The position numbers were made by a program, and so were the translations under genes. A stretch of 64,000 nt of DNA from Moniliella sp. 'wahieum' (taxonomy: Eukaryota; Basidiomycota; Moniliellomycetes; Moniliellales; Moniliellaceae), in the NCBI GenBank assembly GCA_003971905.1, contig RSEE01000037.1:310001-374000 (forward strand), written 5' to 3'. Below are positions 23,781 to 35,600 of the stretch, in pieces. A model generated the notes under the pieces. That model saw only the letters and a program-made list of their open reading frames with translations, searched no databases and was not told the origin of the DNA. Each line of letters starts with the position of its first letter. Within the stretch, counting starts at the first letter, position 1.

Positions 23781-25925
23781 TTACGGAAACGGAGGTGGGA
23801 TGGGAGGACAGGGAGCTGTGTCGCCATCGTCGAGCGGAATCCGAGCAACCGAGTCCAGCAGCACATCCAACGCAGCAAAGTTCTCGTCGTTTCGAGCAAA
23901 GCGAACATGCCGGCGTGAGCCAACATGTTCCTCGAGATCATCAAACTTGGTTCGGCAGTTTTCGCAGTACCCGGCTTCTGTCTCGTGCTCGTTTGCGCGG
24001 AGTCGGCGGCGGCTGGGGTCCCATGGCACGTTGGGCCATGAACGCACGCACGGCCGTTGGGTGTTTGGTTGCCCATAGGGAAGGGACGAGCGGCCGTTGT
24101 GAAGGGCCGCCATTTGTGGGTCGAGCAGACAAGTGCTGGTGCTCTTGTCGCGCCCGGCACTGCCAGGCTCACCGACAACGGTCGAGGTCGATCGCATTTG
24201 GTTCAGCGGGATCGAAAGCTGGGAAGCCGATCGTTCCGTCAAGGCTGTAAACCCGTACTAAACCCTGAAGGGGGCGCGAGCATGCCAGGCGGGTCCTCGG
24301 CTAGGGGTGTAGGCGATCGTGTCGATGCCGGTCCTACCATGCCAGCAGGGGTGGCCATGCTAGCCGGAGGTGCAGCTGCACTGTTGGGATCCAGGGGGTC
24401 CAAGGAGAGGTACGACGAAAGCGAGCCGCGAGGACCAAAACGGGCCATGGTGTCAGGTGCCGGTCGGTAGTCATACTCGTCCAGTACGACCTCAGCGACT
24501 GAGTCGCATTGGCAGAGGGCGTTGTATGCCTACGCGAGGTGGACGGGGCGGAGAAGGGGCAGCGACCTTCGCCATCGTTGTAAAGTACCGGCCAGGGCGG
24601 AAGTTCGTCGGGCTCTTTGGGATACTGGAAGACCTCCATGTAAATTGGACGGTGGGTCTGGGTAGCATCCTCAACCAAAAGGTACGCGTAGCCAGGGCTA
24701 CTGAGGGGCGCATACGTTCCCGCCAATAGGTACTGGCCAGACTTGGCATCATAGCGGTACTCGTACCCGTGCGAATGGGTTACTGAGCCCGGAATGGGTG
24801 TGGCGGCGACCATGTTGTACTCGGCCCGGTTGGTATTGGGTGAGACAGAGGGGGGGCGGCAGACGTGGCTCCTGTACCTCCACCTATCGCTCGCAGCCAA
24901 CAGAGTGCGTAGGTCTTGCAGACCATTGCCCGCAGCACGGAGATTGTGGCTACTGGTCTTGCGGGTGGCACTGCGCGTGGCTGTTGCGTGGTGGTGACGG
25001 TGGCTGCGCTACGGGGGCAAGCGAGGTGGCAGGGGGGGGGGCGTAGTCGTGGGCTGCACCATTGACATCAAGATGCTAATGATCCGGATGAGCTCTGAAG
25101 CCATCAGAAAAAGCAAGGTCAGCCAGCAGTCATATGGGCCGCGTCAGATCACCGGTGGTCAAGCATATGGGGCCGAGGGGGCTACGTACTCTCGCGTGTC
25201 CATACTCGCACGCCCATCCGGCTGGCCTGGGCGACCACTTCGGCTGTGGTGGCGTCCTTGGACTGATGATCACTGGCGTCGTTGGTAGGCATGGTCGGGG
25301 TACGAGCACGATTGGGGTCAACGTGAGTGAGGGTGGGAGTTCGGGTACTTCGGGGGGAGGGGAAGGAAGGGGAGGGAACGGGGCGGGCTGGTGTGGCAAC
25401 GGCACTGGCAGATGGCACGATGAGATGGGTTGCACGGGCTGGCCAAGACAGGCTCAACGTGGGAGTGGAGGGCAGCAATATGGCCGGTGAGGCGGACTTG
25501 ATCGTCAGCTGACAACAGCCCGGTAGTATTAGAAGTAGTAGGAAGGCAAGACGTGGCGGTAGTGGGCGCGGTATGAGTCGACGGCGGCGTGGTGCTGCTG
25601 GGCACTGGCGGCGGGTTCAGGGCCGGTGGCCGACGCAGCAGCGGAGGCAGAGGCTGGGAGCAGCAGCGGCGGGGGAGATGCTGGTGGCGGCGGCGAGGGG
25701 CGGCATGGCGGAGGGCCAGGCGAGGGCGAGGGCGGCGGGGTGGGGAGCACACGCGCAGCAGGCTCACGCTCGTCCGCGCGCCCGCTGGGGACACGATGTG
25801 GGCTGGGCGCGAAGGGGGGATGGGGAGCGGGTGGGAGCGGGGGGGATGGGGCGGGGGGCGGAGACGCAGCGGACACGGCGAGGCAGCTGCGGCTGCGCCC
25901 TGGGCCGCGTGCGGCAAGCAGGCAT
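23781..25925 (-). CDS. DBF4: Dbf4-type regulatory subunit of Cdc7 kinase
   Basis: Activates the Cdc7/Hsk1 kinase that fires replication origins. All three conserved motifs are visible in order. Motif N (BRCT-like) spans VRLTGHIAALHSHVEPVLA, then ATHLIV, then AQASRMGVRVWTREKLIRII. The last piece crosses an intron (25189-25095, GTACGT...TCAG) that joins in phase to give REKL. Motif M is YLLVEDATQTHRPIYMEVF, then LPPWPVLY, GEGRCPF. Motif C is the CCHH zinc finger GYCENCRTKFDDLEEHVGSRRH (positions about 23,890-23,960) followed by FARNDENFAALD. The stop is at 23781, close after motif C as in the family. Frame breaks lie near 25,520, 25,440, 24,560 and 24,300. The N-terminus is very Pro/Ala-rich and its start is uncertain; ATGs at 25925 and 26027 are candidates. 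Confidence 0.82.
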
Positions 25926-26913
25926 GGGCAGAGCACGGGCACAGCGGCTGCCGTGGCGTGGTGGGCAGCAGATGCAGGGGTGGTGCAGCGGAGGCAGCGC
26001 TGAATGCGCCTCGGCTGCACGGAGCATGCCTGTCTCTGCGCGCCAGCAGCGCCCCGCTTTGTCCCCTGCCTGCGGGTCGTCCTAACGCCTAACGCCTGCC
26101 AGCGGCAACGCCCTCCCGTGCGCTGCGCTTGCGCCGTCTGCCCAGCCGCCCCGGCGCAGCAGCACGCCCCTGCAGCGCCGGCCAACGCCCACCCACCCCT
26201 GCCCACCACCAACACACGCCGCACAGGGGCGCAGTGTCTCACCCCAGTGAGCCCCGCCTGCGCCCACCGTGCCTGGCGCCGCTCCGGTCACCAGGTCACC
26301 CATTTAATAGGTACTGGTTCGTTTCCCCTGCGTCGAACAGACGGCGAACGGTGAACATTCTACCCAAGCGGTTCTGCGGCCATGTGCATGCTTCGCACAC
26401 ACGCCATGCTGTGGGAGCCAGTGGCGTGGCCTGCTCGCGTCTGGCCGGCCGTCAGAGTCAGATCGAATAGACGATCCACATCCAGCGCCAGCGGCTCTTT
26501 AGATGCCACGCCCGTCAGCAGGCGATGGCCACGGCTCTGGGTGGCCAGGGAACTCCGTTGCCCGCCCGCATCTTGCTTGGCTGGCATCGCCCAGCCACCG
26601 AGCCATGGCATGTGCGCCCTTGTGCGCCGCGCAGCCATGCTCCTGCGCTCCTGCGCTCATGCGCTCCTGCAGCTGCAGGCACATGCACCCCTGCGCGCCA
26701 GATTGCGCCAGAGCCCCGCCGAGCTGCTCTGCGGCGGATGAGACTGTCATTTAAGCTTCCGCCCCACAGCGCCACACTTGCCCACCTGCATGACTCGCGT
26801 CACCCATTTCTGCCGATCGCAGGCACTGCACCAGTCCACCTTCTCTCAGGGCTTCACGCCCTCACCCACCGCACTAGTCACTCCATCTGAGGCGAGCGTT
26901 TCATTCAGCAACC
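25926..26913. other. Intergenic region 5' of DBF4
   Basis: GC-rich, with degenerate CTCCTGCGCT repeats near 26640-26700. It may include more of the DBF4 N-terminus. No other gene recognised. Confidence 0.4.
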
Positions 26914-27021
26914 GACACTTTAGGGCAGTGGTTACCCCGTTCGCCTGCTATACACGAGCACCTTGCTTCAAGGGCCAGCGAATCCTCTCTGAGGGCGTGA
27001 GTTCGAATCTCACAGGTGTCG
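26914..27021 (+). tRNA. tRNA-Ser (GCT) with intron
   Basis: Acceptor stem GACACTT/AGGTGTC with G discriminator, anticodon stem TTCGC/GCGAA, loop CTGCTA with anticodon GCT, and T arm GTGAG-TTCGAAT-CTCAC. A long variable arm (CCTC-TCT-GAGG) identifies a class II serine tRNA. A 26-base intron (26951-26976) lies one base 3' of the anticodon. A T-rich terminator (GTTTCTTTTT) follows at once. Confidence 0.93.
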
Positions 27022-28387
27022 TTTCTTTTTGCTTGCGGATGCGCTGACATCGGATTCATGGCCTCGATTCCTCGTTTTGTGTGTGACATCATAACCATCG
27101 CCCCTCCATCGTCGGCATGAATGACCTGAGGCCTGAGGGGCCTGCGAGCACTTCCACCAACTAACCACAGCGGTAGTAGCCAGCATCCTAAGTTCCTTGT
27201 CATCAACCCTGTGCAGTGGCCATCCTATGAGACCAATGCTGTGATGCGCCTGTTGTGGTGCATTATCTTCGCGGACGCTAGATCCCATCGGCGCTCCTGA
27301 GAACATACTAAGCCGGCAACTCACCTCTCACTTCGTACTTATCGCTTCTGCTTCGACCGTATCGACGTTGGAAGGGGCCTATGCCCGCTCGCCTTGCGCA
27401 GTCGTCTCGATACCCTGTGTAGGAGGGAGATTGCTTCGGATGCCGACAGGTATTCATTCAGGCTGCATGGAATGGCGCCTTATATACCAGAGGAGAAGGA
27501 GAAGCTATCACACGGTAGACCACGCGTGATGAGGGGAAAGAGACACAAAGGGGGCAAGGAAGATCTAGAACAAGGATCATACCCACATCCTGTGGGAATG
27601 TGTGTGTGATCCGTCACCCTGCCAGAAATCTCTTACGCCTTTTGTGGCCTCCGTCGAGAATGCAGTCGACAGTGTTCAAACCCCGGGGGAGCACTGCTTT
27701 TGGAAGCCGTCTGGACTACACTACAGCAAGCCCATCACATCACTCACTGCACATGTATCTGACGCAGCTTTTCCCCACTGTTGGACGTCTTGCACATTAT
27801 CTGTTCGGACACCGCACACACCCGAACACCTCGGCGTACCTCCAATACTTCCTTGCCATCAGTGGATGTTTCCTGCTCTAGCAGTTTTCATTGGGCGAGT
27901 CGCCTCCTGTGTCGGACACGCACTAGCCACTTGGCTCACACCCCTTCTTCCACGCTCGAGCTTTGCCAGCCCTGATGTTCAAAACACCCAAGTCAGCGGT
28001 ACCAGTACTGGATTCCGAAGTGCCGGATCAGAACCATGTTCTGTTTAGACGTTTAGACCAGATTCGAACGAAAGAGTGGGAGTCGGTTGGCTGAGCTTGG
28101 CTATGTAAGTACCCTCCTAGCAGTTCCAGCATGGCTGATATGTGCCTGGCCTGTACGTGGATTCTTCTAGCATCCAGCCTCGTGAAAGGAAGGGTGGGGA
28201 TGGGGATGCATGGTGCATTCTTTTCAGTGGTCATATAGCAACAAGAGGGCTGCAGCATAGAGAGGAGCCTCGTTCCACCCATGCCGACCATTCGGGGCCT
28301 CCCCGGCAAAGTGCGAGTCAGAGGAATGAATGCCCTGAGCAGTTGACAACAAAAATACACGAGACAACAAAGGAGTCCCTCGAGCAC
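27022..28387. other. Intergenic region without a supported gene
   Basis: 1.37 kb between tRNA-Ser and the 3' end of the eL42 gene. A plus-strand frame of about 148 codons at 27602-28048 has no recognisable features. Confidence 0.45.
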
Positions 28388-28764
28388 TTAGAACGACAGC
28401 GCAGCACCCTTCTGCTTCTTGTCACCGCCAAGCTCGAAGTGCTTGCAGCGCTTCAGAGCGACGTGCGAGCGGTACTTGCACGCAGAGCACTCGAGGCGCA
28501 GCACAACCTTCTTGGTCGTCTTGGCCTTCTTGTGGAAGACGGGCTTGGTCTGACCACCGTAACCCTTCTGCTTCCGGTCGTAACGACGCTTACCCTGGGC
28601 GTAAAGCGAGGCCTTGCCCGTCTTGTACTGGGTCACCTTGTGGGGGCTGGTCGGTCCAGATAATTAGTCTCCAACCACATCACGTCAGGTCGATATACTC
28701 ACGTGTGCTTCTTGCAGTCCTTACCCTTGCAGTAGGTGCGGCGAGTCTTGGGAACGTTGACCAT
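28388..28764 (-). CDS. RPL44: 60S ribosomal protein eL42 (L44/L36A)
   Basis: A small zinc-binding protein near the ribosomal E site. Exon 1 is 28764-28703 ([20 protein letters not shown]), the intron is 28702-28647 (GTGAGT...CCAG), and exon 2 is 28646-28388 ([14 protein letters not shown] to [10 protein letters not shown]). The product is 106 residues, exactly the family length, with the CxxC pairs CKGKDC and CSAC. A TGTAG before the ATG suggests a further 5' UTR intron. The gene shares a 583-base divergent promoter with the kinase gene at 29348. It is one of the few genes here without a frameshift. Position 56 is proline ([11 protein letters not shown]), the residue found in cycloheximide-sensitive yeasts. 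Confidence 0.97.
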
Positions 28765-29347
28765 CTCGCAAAACCTACAAACAGGGGCAGCTCAGTTAGT
28801 ACATGTACCGCTCCATCCAGTGCCACTTCGGAATAGTCAACGCGATACGCCAGAGCATGCAAAACCCCGCTTCCAAATCGTGGTTGCATTTGCAGATAGC
28901 GGGTGTTCCCGTCCTCCATGCGCATAGGGCTCAGGGTCAAGACTCACCTCGTTGACGATGGGTCAGAAGCTTAGCCCGCCGGGGTGGCAGGCCACGACCT
29001 GCCCGACAGACTGAGAGACGTTGGGCGGTCAGGCGACAGGGTTAGCTACACTGTCCTACTGTTAGGGAAATTAATAAATGGAGCGGCACAGGGCTGCCCA
29101 GAGGGCGCAATTAAATCTACTGGGACCTCTGTCCGGACCTCATCACATGTCACATTTCATCACATCGGTCGGGGGCGGAGCGGAATGTGTGGTTCCCCCA
29201 ACTTGCGAGTGGACACCGACTGCCCTACCTGCCCGGCGGTCTGGTTAAAAGTTGTAAAAGTTGATGGAGATGAACGTGACGAACGTTGAACGTTGAACGT
29301 TGCAGGGCAAGTGCTGCCGCCGGCCACCACCACCACCACTGCTCCCC
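28765..29347. promoter_or_regulatory. Divergent promoter between eL42 and BUR1-like genes
   Basis: 583 bases between two ATGs facing apart. It probably includes eL42 5' UTR and an upstream intron. The GAACGTT array at 29281-29302 is 46 bases before the kinase ATG. Confidence 0.6.
29281..29302. repeat. Tandem heptamer (GAACGTT)3
   Basis: Three perfect units in the divergent promoter, with a further GAACGT at 29272. Confidence 0.9.
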
Positions 29348-31068
29348 ATGTCGTCTCCGGCAAAGCGGGCCCCGACGCCACCCGCCGACGGCCCCTCGCC
29401 CAAGCGTCTTCGCGAGATCTCTCCTGCCCCTCCCCACGATTCCGCCCCGGGTCCCTCGCCGAACGCATCCACTCAGTCCGCCCATCCCAACTCTGCCGCC
29501 CTTGCCCCCTCCAGTGTCTCCTCGCCCCTCCAGTCTCCTCTCCCGCCGACCGCCATCCATGGCCTGGATACGCTCCTGAACTGGCTAAGGAATGGGCCGA
29601 AAAGCCATGGTCTCATTCTGCCTGTCCCGGGGCGGATGTTTCCGACCGTGCTGCTGTCGATGCCGAGATTGCTCTGCGTCGCCAGAAGCGAGAAGCAGCT
29701 TTGGCCTGGCGCCAGCGGCGTAAGGCCGATGCAGCAGCTGCCGGACTCGATCCCCCGACAGTCCCTGTGGAAGGATGCAGCTCTCTGGCTCACTACGACT
29801 TGTCCGACACGCTTGGCGAGGGTACGTTCGGGGTTGTGGTGCGGGCCGGCACCGCGTCACGGGCCAGGCAGTGGCGCTCAAAAAGCTTACTGTGCACGAC
29901 GCCAAGGACGGGCTTGCACTTACTCGGTGCGGGAGATCAAGTTTCTCAAGTGCCTGCGGCATCCTTCCATCGTGCCCATTGTCGACATGGTGTATGCTCC
30001 CCGGCCTGCTTCCGCCATTACCAGCCAAGCGGCCAAGGACGATACGGGTGAGATCTACATGGTAGAGCCCTACATGGACCATGATTTGGCCGGGCTCCTG
30101 GCGCCGTGAGCTTTTCTGTGCCACAGATCAAGCTCTATATCAAACAGTTTCTCGAGGGTGTTGCGTTCCTTCACTCGAACGCGATTGTCCATCGAGACAT
30201 CAAGAGTGCCAACTTGCTCATCAGCAATACTGGCCACCTTCAAATCGCCGATTTTGGCTTGGCGCGTGCGCTGCACAACCCTGCGTTTGTGGGCCAGGAT
30301 CGGGTGGAATATACGGGCACTGTCGTCACTCGCTGGTACCGCCCTCCTGAGCTGTTGGCAGGAGATCGTTTTTATGGGCCCGAGGTGGACCTGTGGGGAG
30401 TGGGCTGTATCTTAGCGGAAATGTTTTGCGCCGCCCCTTGTTTACGGGCAACACCGAGATAAACCAACTCGAGGTCATTGCCCATCTCTGTGGTTCGCCC
30501 AACGAACACTCGATTCCAGGCTGGAATGCGTTGCCCGGTGTGCGCAATGCGGACGCAACAGGGCGGATCGAGGATGCGGACCTACCGGGCGGCCAACTTG
30601 ACTTTGGTTCGCACCCACGCATTCTTCGCCGCTGGCTCACGTTTGATGGACCAGTTCAGATTCCTGCCCAAGCGGCCGATTTGATCGATGGGCTCTTGCA
30701 GCTCAACCCGGCGTTGCGTACCCCCGCCAGCCAAGCGCTGGATCATGACTGGCTTTGGTCTATCCCCTTCCCGCTGAGCCAGCTTCCCTACCGCAGTACC
30801 CAAGCAAAAAGGAACTTGACCGCAAACGGCTTGCTGCCCGCCCCGTGCCCATCCCACAGCCCATCCTTCCGCCCGTTCAACCAGCCCCATCCCGCTTCGG
30901 TCCCCCCGGACCCGTCAATGCTGCACGGCAACGTTCTTCTTTGCCCCCCAACCCCAACTTGCCCCCAGACCGAACGTCGGTGCACCTACCTACCCTCCTC
31001 CTCGCCGGCCAGGCCCGAGCAACTTTCACTATTCTCATTCCGCTCTGGAAACTTGGCTTACCCTGTAA
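29348..31068 (+). CDS. BUR1: BUR1/CDK9-like cyclin-dependent kinase
   Basis: A Ser/Thr kinase predicted to phosphorylate RNA polymerase II C-terminal domain or Spt5 during elongation. ATG at 29348 opens a Pro/Ser-rich N-terminus (MSSPAKRAPTPPADGPSP). The kinase domain starts EGCSSLAHYDLSDTLGEGTFGVVVRA, like Bur1 proteins. It has VALKKL, a C-helix reading ALTSVREIKFLK where Bur1/CDK9 have PITALRE, HRDIKSANLLI, DFGLAR, the activation segment YTGTVVTRWYRPPELL, and DLWGVGCILAEMF. A Pro-rich tail follows, ending SNFHYSHSALETWLTL with TAA at 31066-31068. Frame breaks occur near 29,590, 29,850, 29,925, 30,105, 30,440, 30,765 and 30,975. CTK1/CDK12 is the main alternative; the N-terminal EGCSSL context favours Bur1. 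Confidence 0.8.
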
Positions 31069-32626
31069 TATCCAGGTGTAGACCCTCATTTCGACCACCG
31101 TCGTTGGGGTGCGAGGCAGACCGATGGCCCTGGCTGATGAAGGTGAAGGTGAAAGCCAGGTGGACGAGGGAGGGGTTACCAAATCATATGTGTGAAGAGT
31201 TAATGCACGGATGGACGCGACCAAGCCGACGCCGTATCGCCTTGGGCGCTCTTGTGGACCGGCCCGATGGACCCCTGCACCGGGTGGAACCCAGGGCGTC
31301 TCGATCTTCGGCCTTGTTGTCGTCCTGGTACGCAAGATGGGTTGATGCCGTGCCAGTGTGGATCGCGCCTCCGTGTTGAGGTCCTCGTCTCTTAGGTAGT
31401 TCACTCGCTGTAATGCTAACCCCGTCTGGTCATGAGTGCAGCCGCCGCCTGGGCAGTTGGTTGCAGCTGGGTGGAGAGAGGGAAACAAAGCTGCGGGCAC
31501 CCAGCACTGCGCTGCTGGTATCGCGCCGTGGTGTCCTGGCCGCGGAACTCTGGGTCGGGCTCAGATGGTGCGGTGCGTTCGGTGGCGCTGTTGCTCCCAG
31601 CTCCATACCTGTACTTGGCCATGGCGCAAGGTAACATCGCACGAGGGATGGTGCCTGATTGACGGGGCCATACTAAAAGCTCACCTTAGTGCGCGCGGCG
31701 TTGGTTTGCTCGTCGGGACCACACAGGGTCGTTGGGAACAAGTGTCACACGGAATGTGCACCTCACCCCATCTTCCGCCCTTCCAACAGACCCGGCAAAA
31801 CCCAGAGCTATCGCTCTTCTGGTCTCCTTCGCGGCCCCTAGCTCGGCTGAACCGGGCTTCAGGGTGCCGAGGTGCCATCTGAACCAGGCCCATTGGACCA
31901 TCGCACTTGTTCTTTCCAAGAGGGGACCAGCGGTGCGTCACCTTCTTGTTCTATGGACTGCACACCGAGGGGGGGAGTACACTTGATCCCATCGCCATGT
32001 ACAGGGGTGGAAACCAGACGAGCAAAATTCATGATACCCCAGATGCGCAAGCACGCGGGCGAGGGGCAGGGCACAACATAAGAATGAGAATGGGAATGGG
32101 CATGGGCATGGGCGTGGGCATGGGCATGGAAATGGGAACGGGAATGAGAATGGGGATTGGAATGAAAAGGGGAATGGAACAGGTACAGACAAATGCCCCT
32201 CCCTACGGGCAAGAAGGGGATCAGCGTTCGGGTCGAGTGGCCGAGGGCAACGGCGATGGCGACGGCGCCACATAGTCCCACGATCCGCCTTCGAGAGGGG
32301 GGGACGTCTGGTTGTGCGTGCTGGAAGAGGGAAGGGGGATGGGGCGGGGGCGAGCAGGGCTCGCATCGAGTGCATCGGGCGCATCGGGCGCATCGGGCGC
32401 AGGGAGGCAGGATGAGGCGAGCATGAGCTAGTGGGATGGGCAATCGGCTCCGGCTCCGGCTCTGCCGCGTCCAAGTTGGATGGGGGCAAGGGTACCGGCA
32501 GCATGGCGGTGGTAGGGGTGCCGGTACCGGTGCCGGTGGCAAGGCAGAGTCGGCAGTGGGGACGGGGAGAGAGAGGAGAGGAGAAGGAGAAGGAGGAAAC
32601 GGAATGGCCACTTATGGCCATTGTGC
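31069..32626. other. Convergent intergenic region with degenerate repeats
   Basis: Between the kinase and ATG4 3' ends. A degenerate GGGCAT/GGGAAT hexamer array lies at 32080-32180 and GCATCGGGC units at 32372-32400. No gene recognised; long frames are by-products of the repeats. Confidence 0.5.
32080..32180. repeat. Degenerate hexamer array (GGGMAT)n
   Basis: About 16 units alternating GGGCAT, GGGAAT and GAGAAT, decaying toward the right. Confidence 0.85.
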
Positions 32627-35600
32627 TCACTCCATGTTGGATCCCTGGCTCACCTTCCCCGTTTGCTGGCCCAGCAGTTCCTCCGGAGGCCAGGACCCTA
32701 TAACGGAGTCCTCAGCTTCGGCCTCCTCCACAGGAAGGCGCGGTGGCTCCGGGATCAAATAATCAAAGCTCGACGCATACGCTGGGCGCTGCACCAGAAC
32801 CGGCTCGGTACTGTCGGGTTCAAACAGCGGTTCTGCGTCCGACGGCGCCGGCACATGCCAGTAGCCATCGGGTTGGCGTGCCGGCGTGGGCGAGGGAGGC
32901 GAGGACAAAACGGAGGAGACGGTAGAGGGGGACGGAAGGAGGTGAACGTGCGGGAGACTGGGTCGAGGTGGGGAATAAGACCTGAGGGGAAGAAGCAAGT
33001 TCCTGACCCGTGGCGGGAAGGGGGCCGGGCGAGCAGGAGCACTGTTCAACGACGAGGATCAAACGAGTGGGCCTGCCTGCGCTGTCGCGTTGGCAGGTCG
33101 ACTGCGTCACAAGGACTGGCGTTCGACACGCGCGAGAGGAGAGGAGGCAGCATCAGGGGAAGGCTTGCCACGCAAGGGAACTGCCCGTCGGCTTCGTGGC
33201 GTCGCCGCAGCGGCTCGGGCTGCCACAGCAGTAGCGTCCATAGCTGACGGTGAAGTCTGCAACGCCATGGGGTGAATGGGCGAAGAAGGGGTGCCGAACG
33301 GTGCGGTTTCGGCCGCATACGCTTCATACTCTTCAGTTGGTGCCGATATCCGTCCACTTCGGTCGAAGCGGCTGGCGCAGAAGGGCGGACGATCTCCGAT
33401 CCTGACCTGGCATGGGCATCACGGGGGATAATCTTTTCCCCTGATGAGGCAGGGGACGCTGGAGGAGGTAAAGATACCTTACGCGGAAGGGGAGCGGTCC
33501 CTGAGAGTCCGTGACAAGATGGGAAGGAGCAGTCATTGGAATTTCAGGGCAAGCAACCAAAACCCTCAGCTTCGGTTCGTCGTCACTTCACTCTCCCCCT
33601 CACGTTGCGCCACGGTGCGAGGAGCTGCACAAATGGTTTGCTCCGTCGTCGAGCGTGGCGTCTTCCGCCGTGCTTGCTCTGCCCCGCTTCATGGCCACAG
33701 TAAGGTGCGCCCCAAGGCTACCCTCGTCCTCGTCCTCCTCCTCGCAGCGGCGTCCAAATCACTCGAGTCGGACAGGGACTGCACCCCATCGTCTTCGGCC
33801 CAGGGCGAAAGCGACTGCTGATCTGAAACTGGAGGTTGGTGGTGGATGAGAGTTGATAGAAAGGAGGGGCTTGGGCACGCTGCAAGCCGGAGAACGAGGT
33901 GTCCCACTCGGCCCGGGAACGAACAACAAAGCCGAGCAACATACTCGGGTCCATCATCTTGAGCGGATCCGATGCACTTTGGTACCATGGTAACTATCCA
34001 GCTGGGCCGGCGTGTAGGCCGTACACAACACAGCTCTATCCCCATCTCCCGGGCGGAAGGGCACGGCGGGTCGAACATGGGCGGGTCAAGGTAGAGGAGC
34101 GAGTCATTGCTGCTGTCCAGTCCCACAAAAAGTAGTATGATGACGAAGGTTTCCCCCGGCGATCCTACGCTTTGGGGGAAGGTAAATGTGGCCTAGATGC
34201 AAGACAGGGTCAGTACCCGACCATCTCCATCTCGGTGGTGGGCGGAGGGGGGGGGAGGGGGACGTACTTTGATATCATCGTAGTACGACTCGTGTACCTT
34301 TTCCAGTCCAAATCTCATACCCGCCAAGATAAGCACGGCGCGACAAAACGGTTCTGGCACCGACTCGGACGCGGGCCTGTTGTGCGCCGGCCCCGGACGG
34401 TACAGGGGTTGGGGACAGCATAGGGGTCGTGTCCCGGAACGGGCCAGACGGGCGCAGTGCCAGCCGTGATGACTTGATGGGCATGCACGGTACTGTCATG
34501 GGCGAGCACCACAGCCAAGGGCGGCAAACCCTCGTCTCCTGGGGGCACAAGGTACGGGTGCGGCTCGGCAACGCACCGCAGAATGGCTCCGGCCGCTGTC
34601 GAAGGGCCAAACCATTCTCCGGGCGATTTGCCCAGCAAAACACCTTGTTGAGCAAACCGATGCACCGAAAACGGCACTCGTCCCGACGGGCTGTCGAGGA
34701 ACGAAGCCAAGATGCGCACGTAGGCAGCATATGTTTCCGCCCCTTGGTCCTCCACCGCTGGTGGCCGCATCGGACGACGCCAGTCCCGACCCAACGCAAC
34801 GGTTAGCAAGGTATTGGCCAAGAGAGACTGGCCTGTGCGCAACATGCATCCCCATCCGGCATCCGTAGTGATCCCTCCGCGCGCCAAGCCCGCCGACTGG
34901 GCCGCCGCCACGCACGCGACCACAGGCCTGCTACAGGCGCCCCCACCGGTCGGCCCAGCCGCCGTTGGCGGGTTCTTCCGTTTCCTCCGGTGGTGCCCCC
35001 GATGAAGCCTCCCCGCACGCGGGTCCACTTCCGCCGCTGCACTGGCCGCCTCGCTGATCTGCCCATCTCGGGCAATGGGAGGAAAATGGTTTCGATAGGA
35101 ACACCAGATTCGGGAGGTGAAGTCGCGTTGCAAATCGGCCTTCCAAGTGGTCGACGCCTGGGCGGGCGGCGGGGTATATCCATTGGTGGGTCCGGTCTGG
35201 GCCAGGGCAGGCTGCGCGAGCAAAAGGTGCTCCGAGTCGGCCGTTTTGGTCGGTACTAATATCATCCCGTGGCGGATCCCATCGTGTTGGCAAGGGGTGG
35301 ACTCCGGGGGGGCCATGCCACACACCCATCAGCCATACGCCTTGCTGTGCCTGCGGGCTTCCCTCGACCATGGGTACACTGGCGGTGCTGGGTCCCCATC
35401 CTGAAGGAGCGACAAAGACTGGTCATCCTCACCCGCTGGGGGGACCGGGCAGCTGGCTGGGTTGTTGACTGGGTTGCTGATCGAGCTGCTGGTGGGGCAG
35501 CCACGCGTCTCCCGTCCCCTGCACAGGGGACGAGGGGGCAGAGCGAGAAGCAGAATCTCTCAGCCTCAAGGCAGTAAGATGGGACAGGATGCCATCCGGG

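Noticed and set aside
27602-28048. A 148-codon plus-strand frame as a gene
   Set aside because: Composition and motifs give no support, and there is no convincing start or splice context.
31938-32630. A 230-codon minus-strand frame with Pro/Phe/Cys repeats
   Set aside because: It is the translation of the GGGCAT/GGGAAT hexamer array and lies beyond the ATG4 stop.
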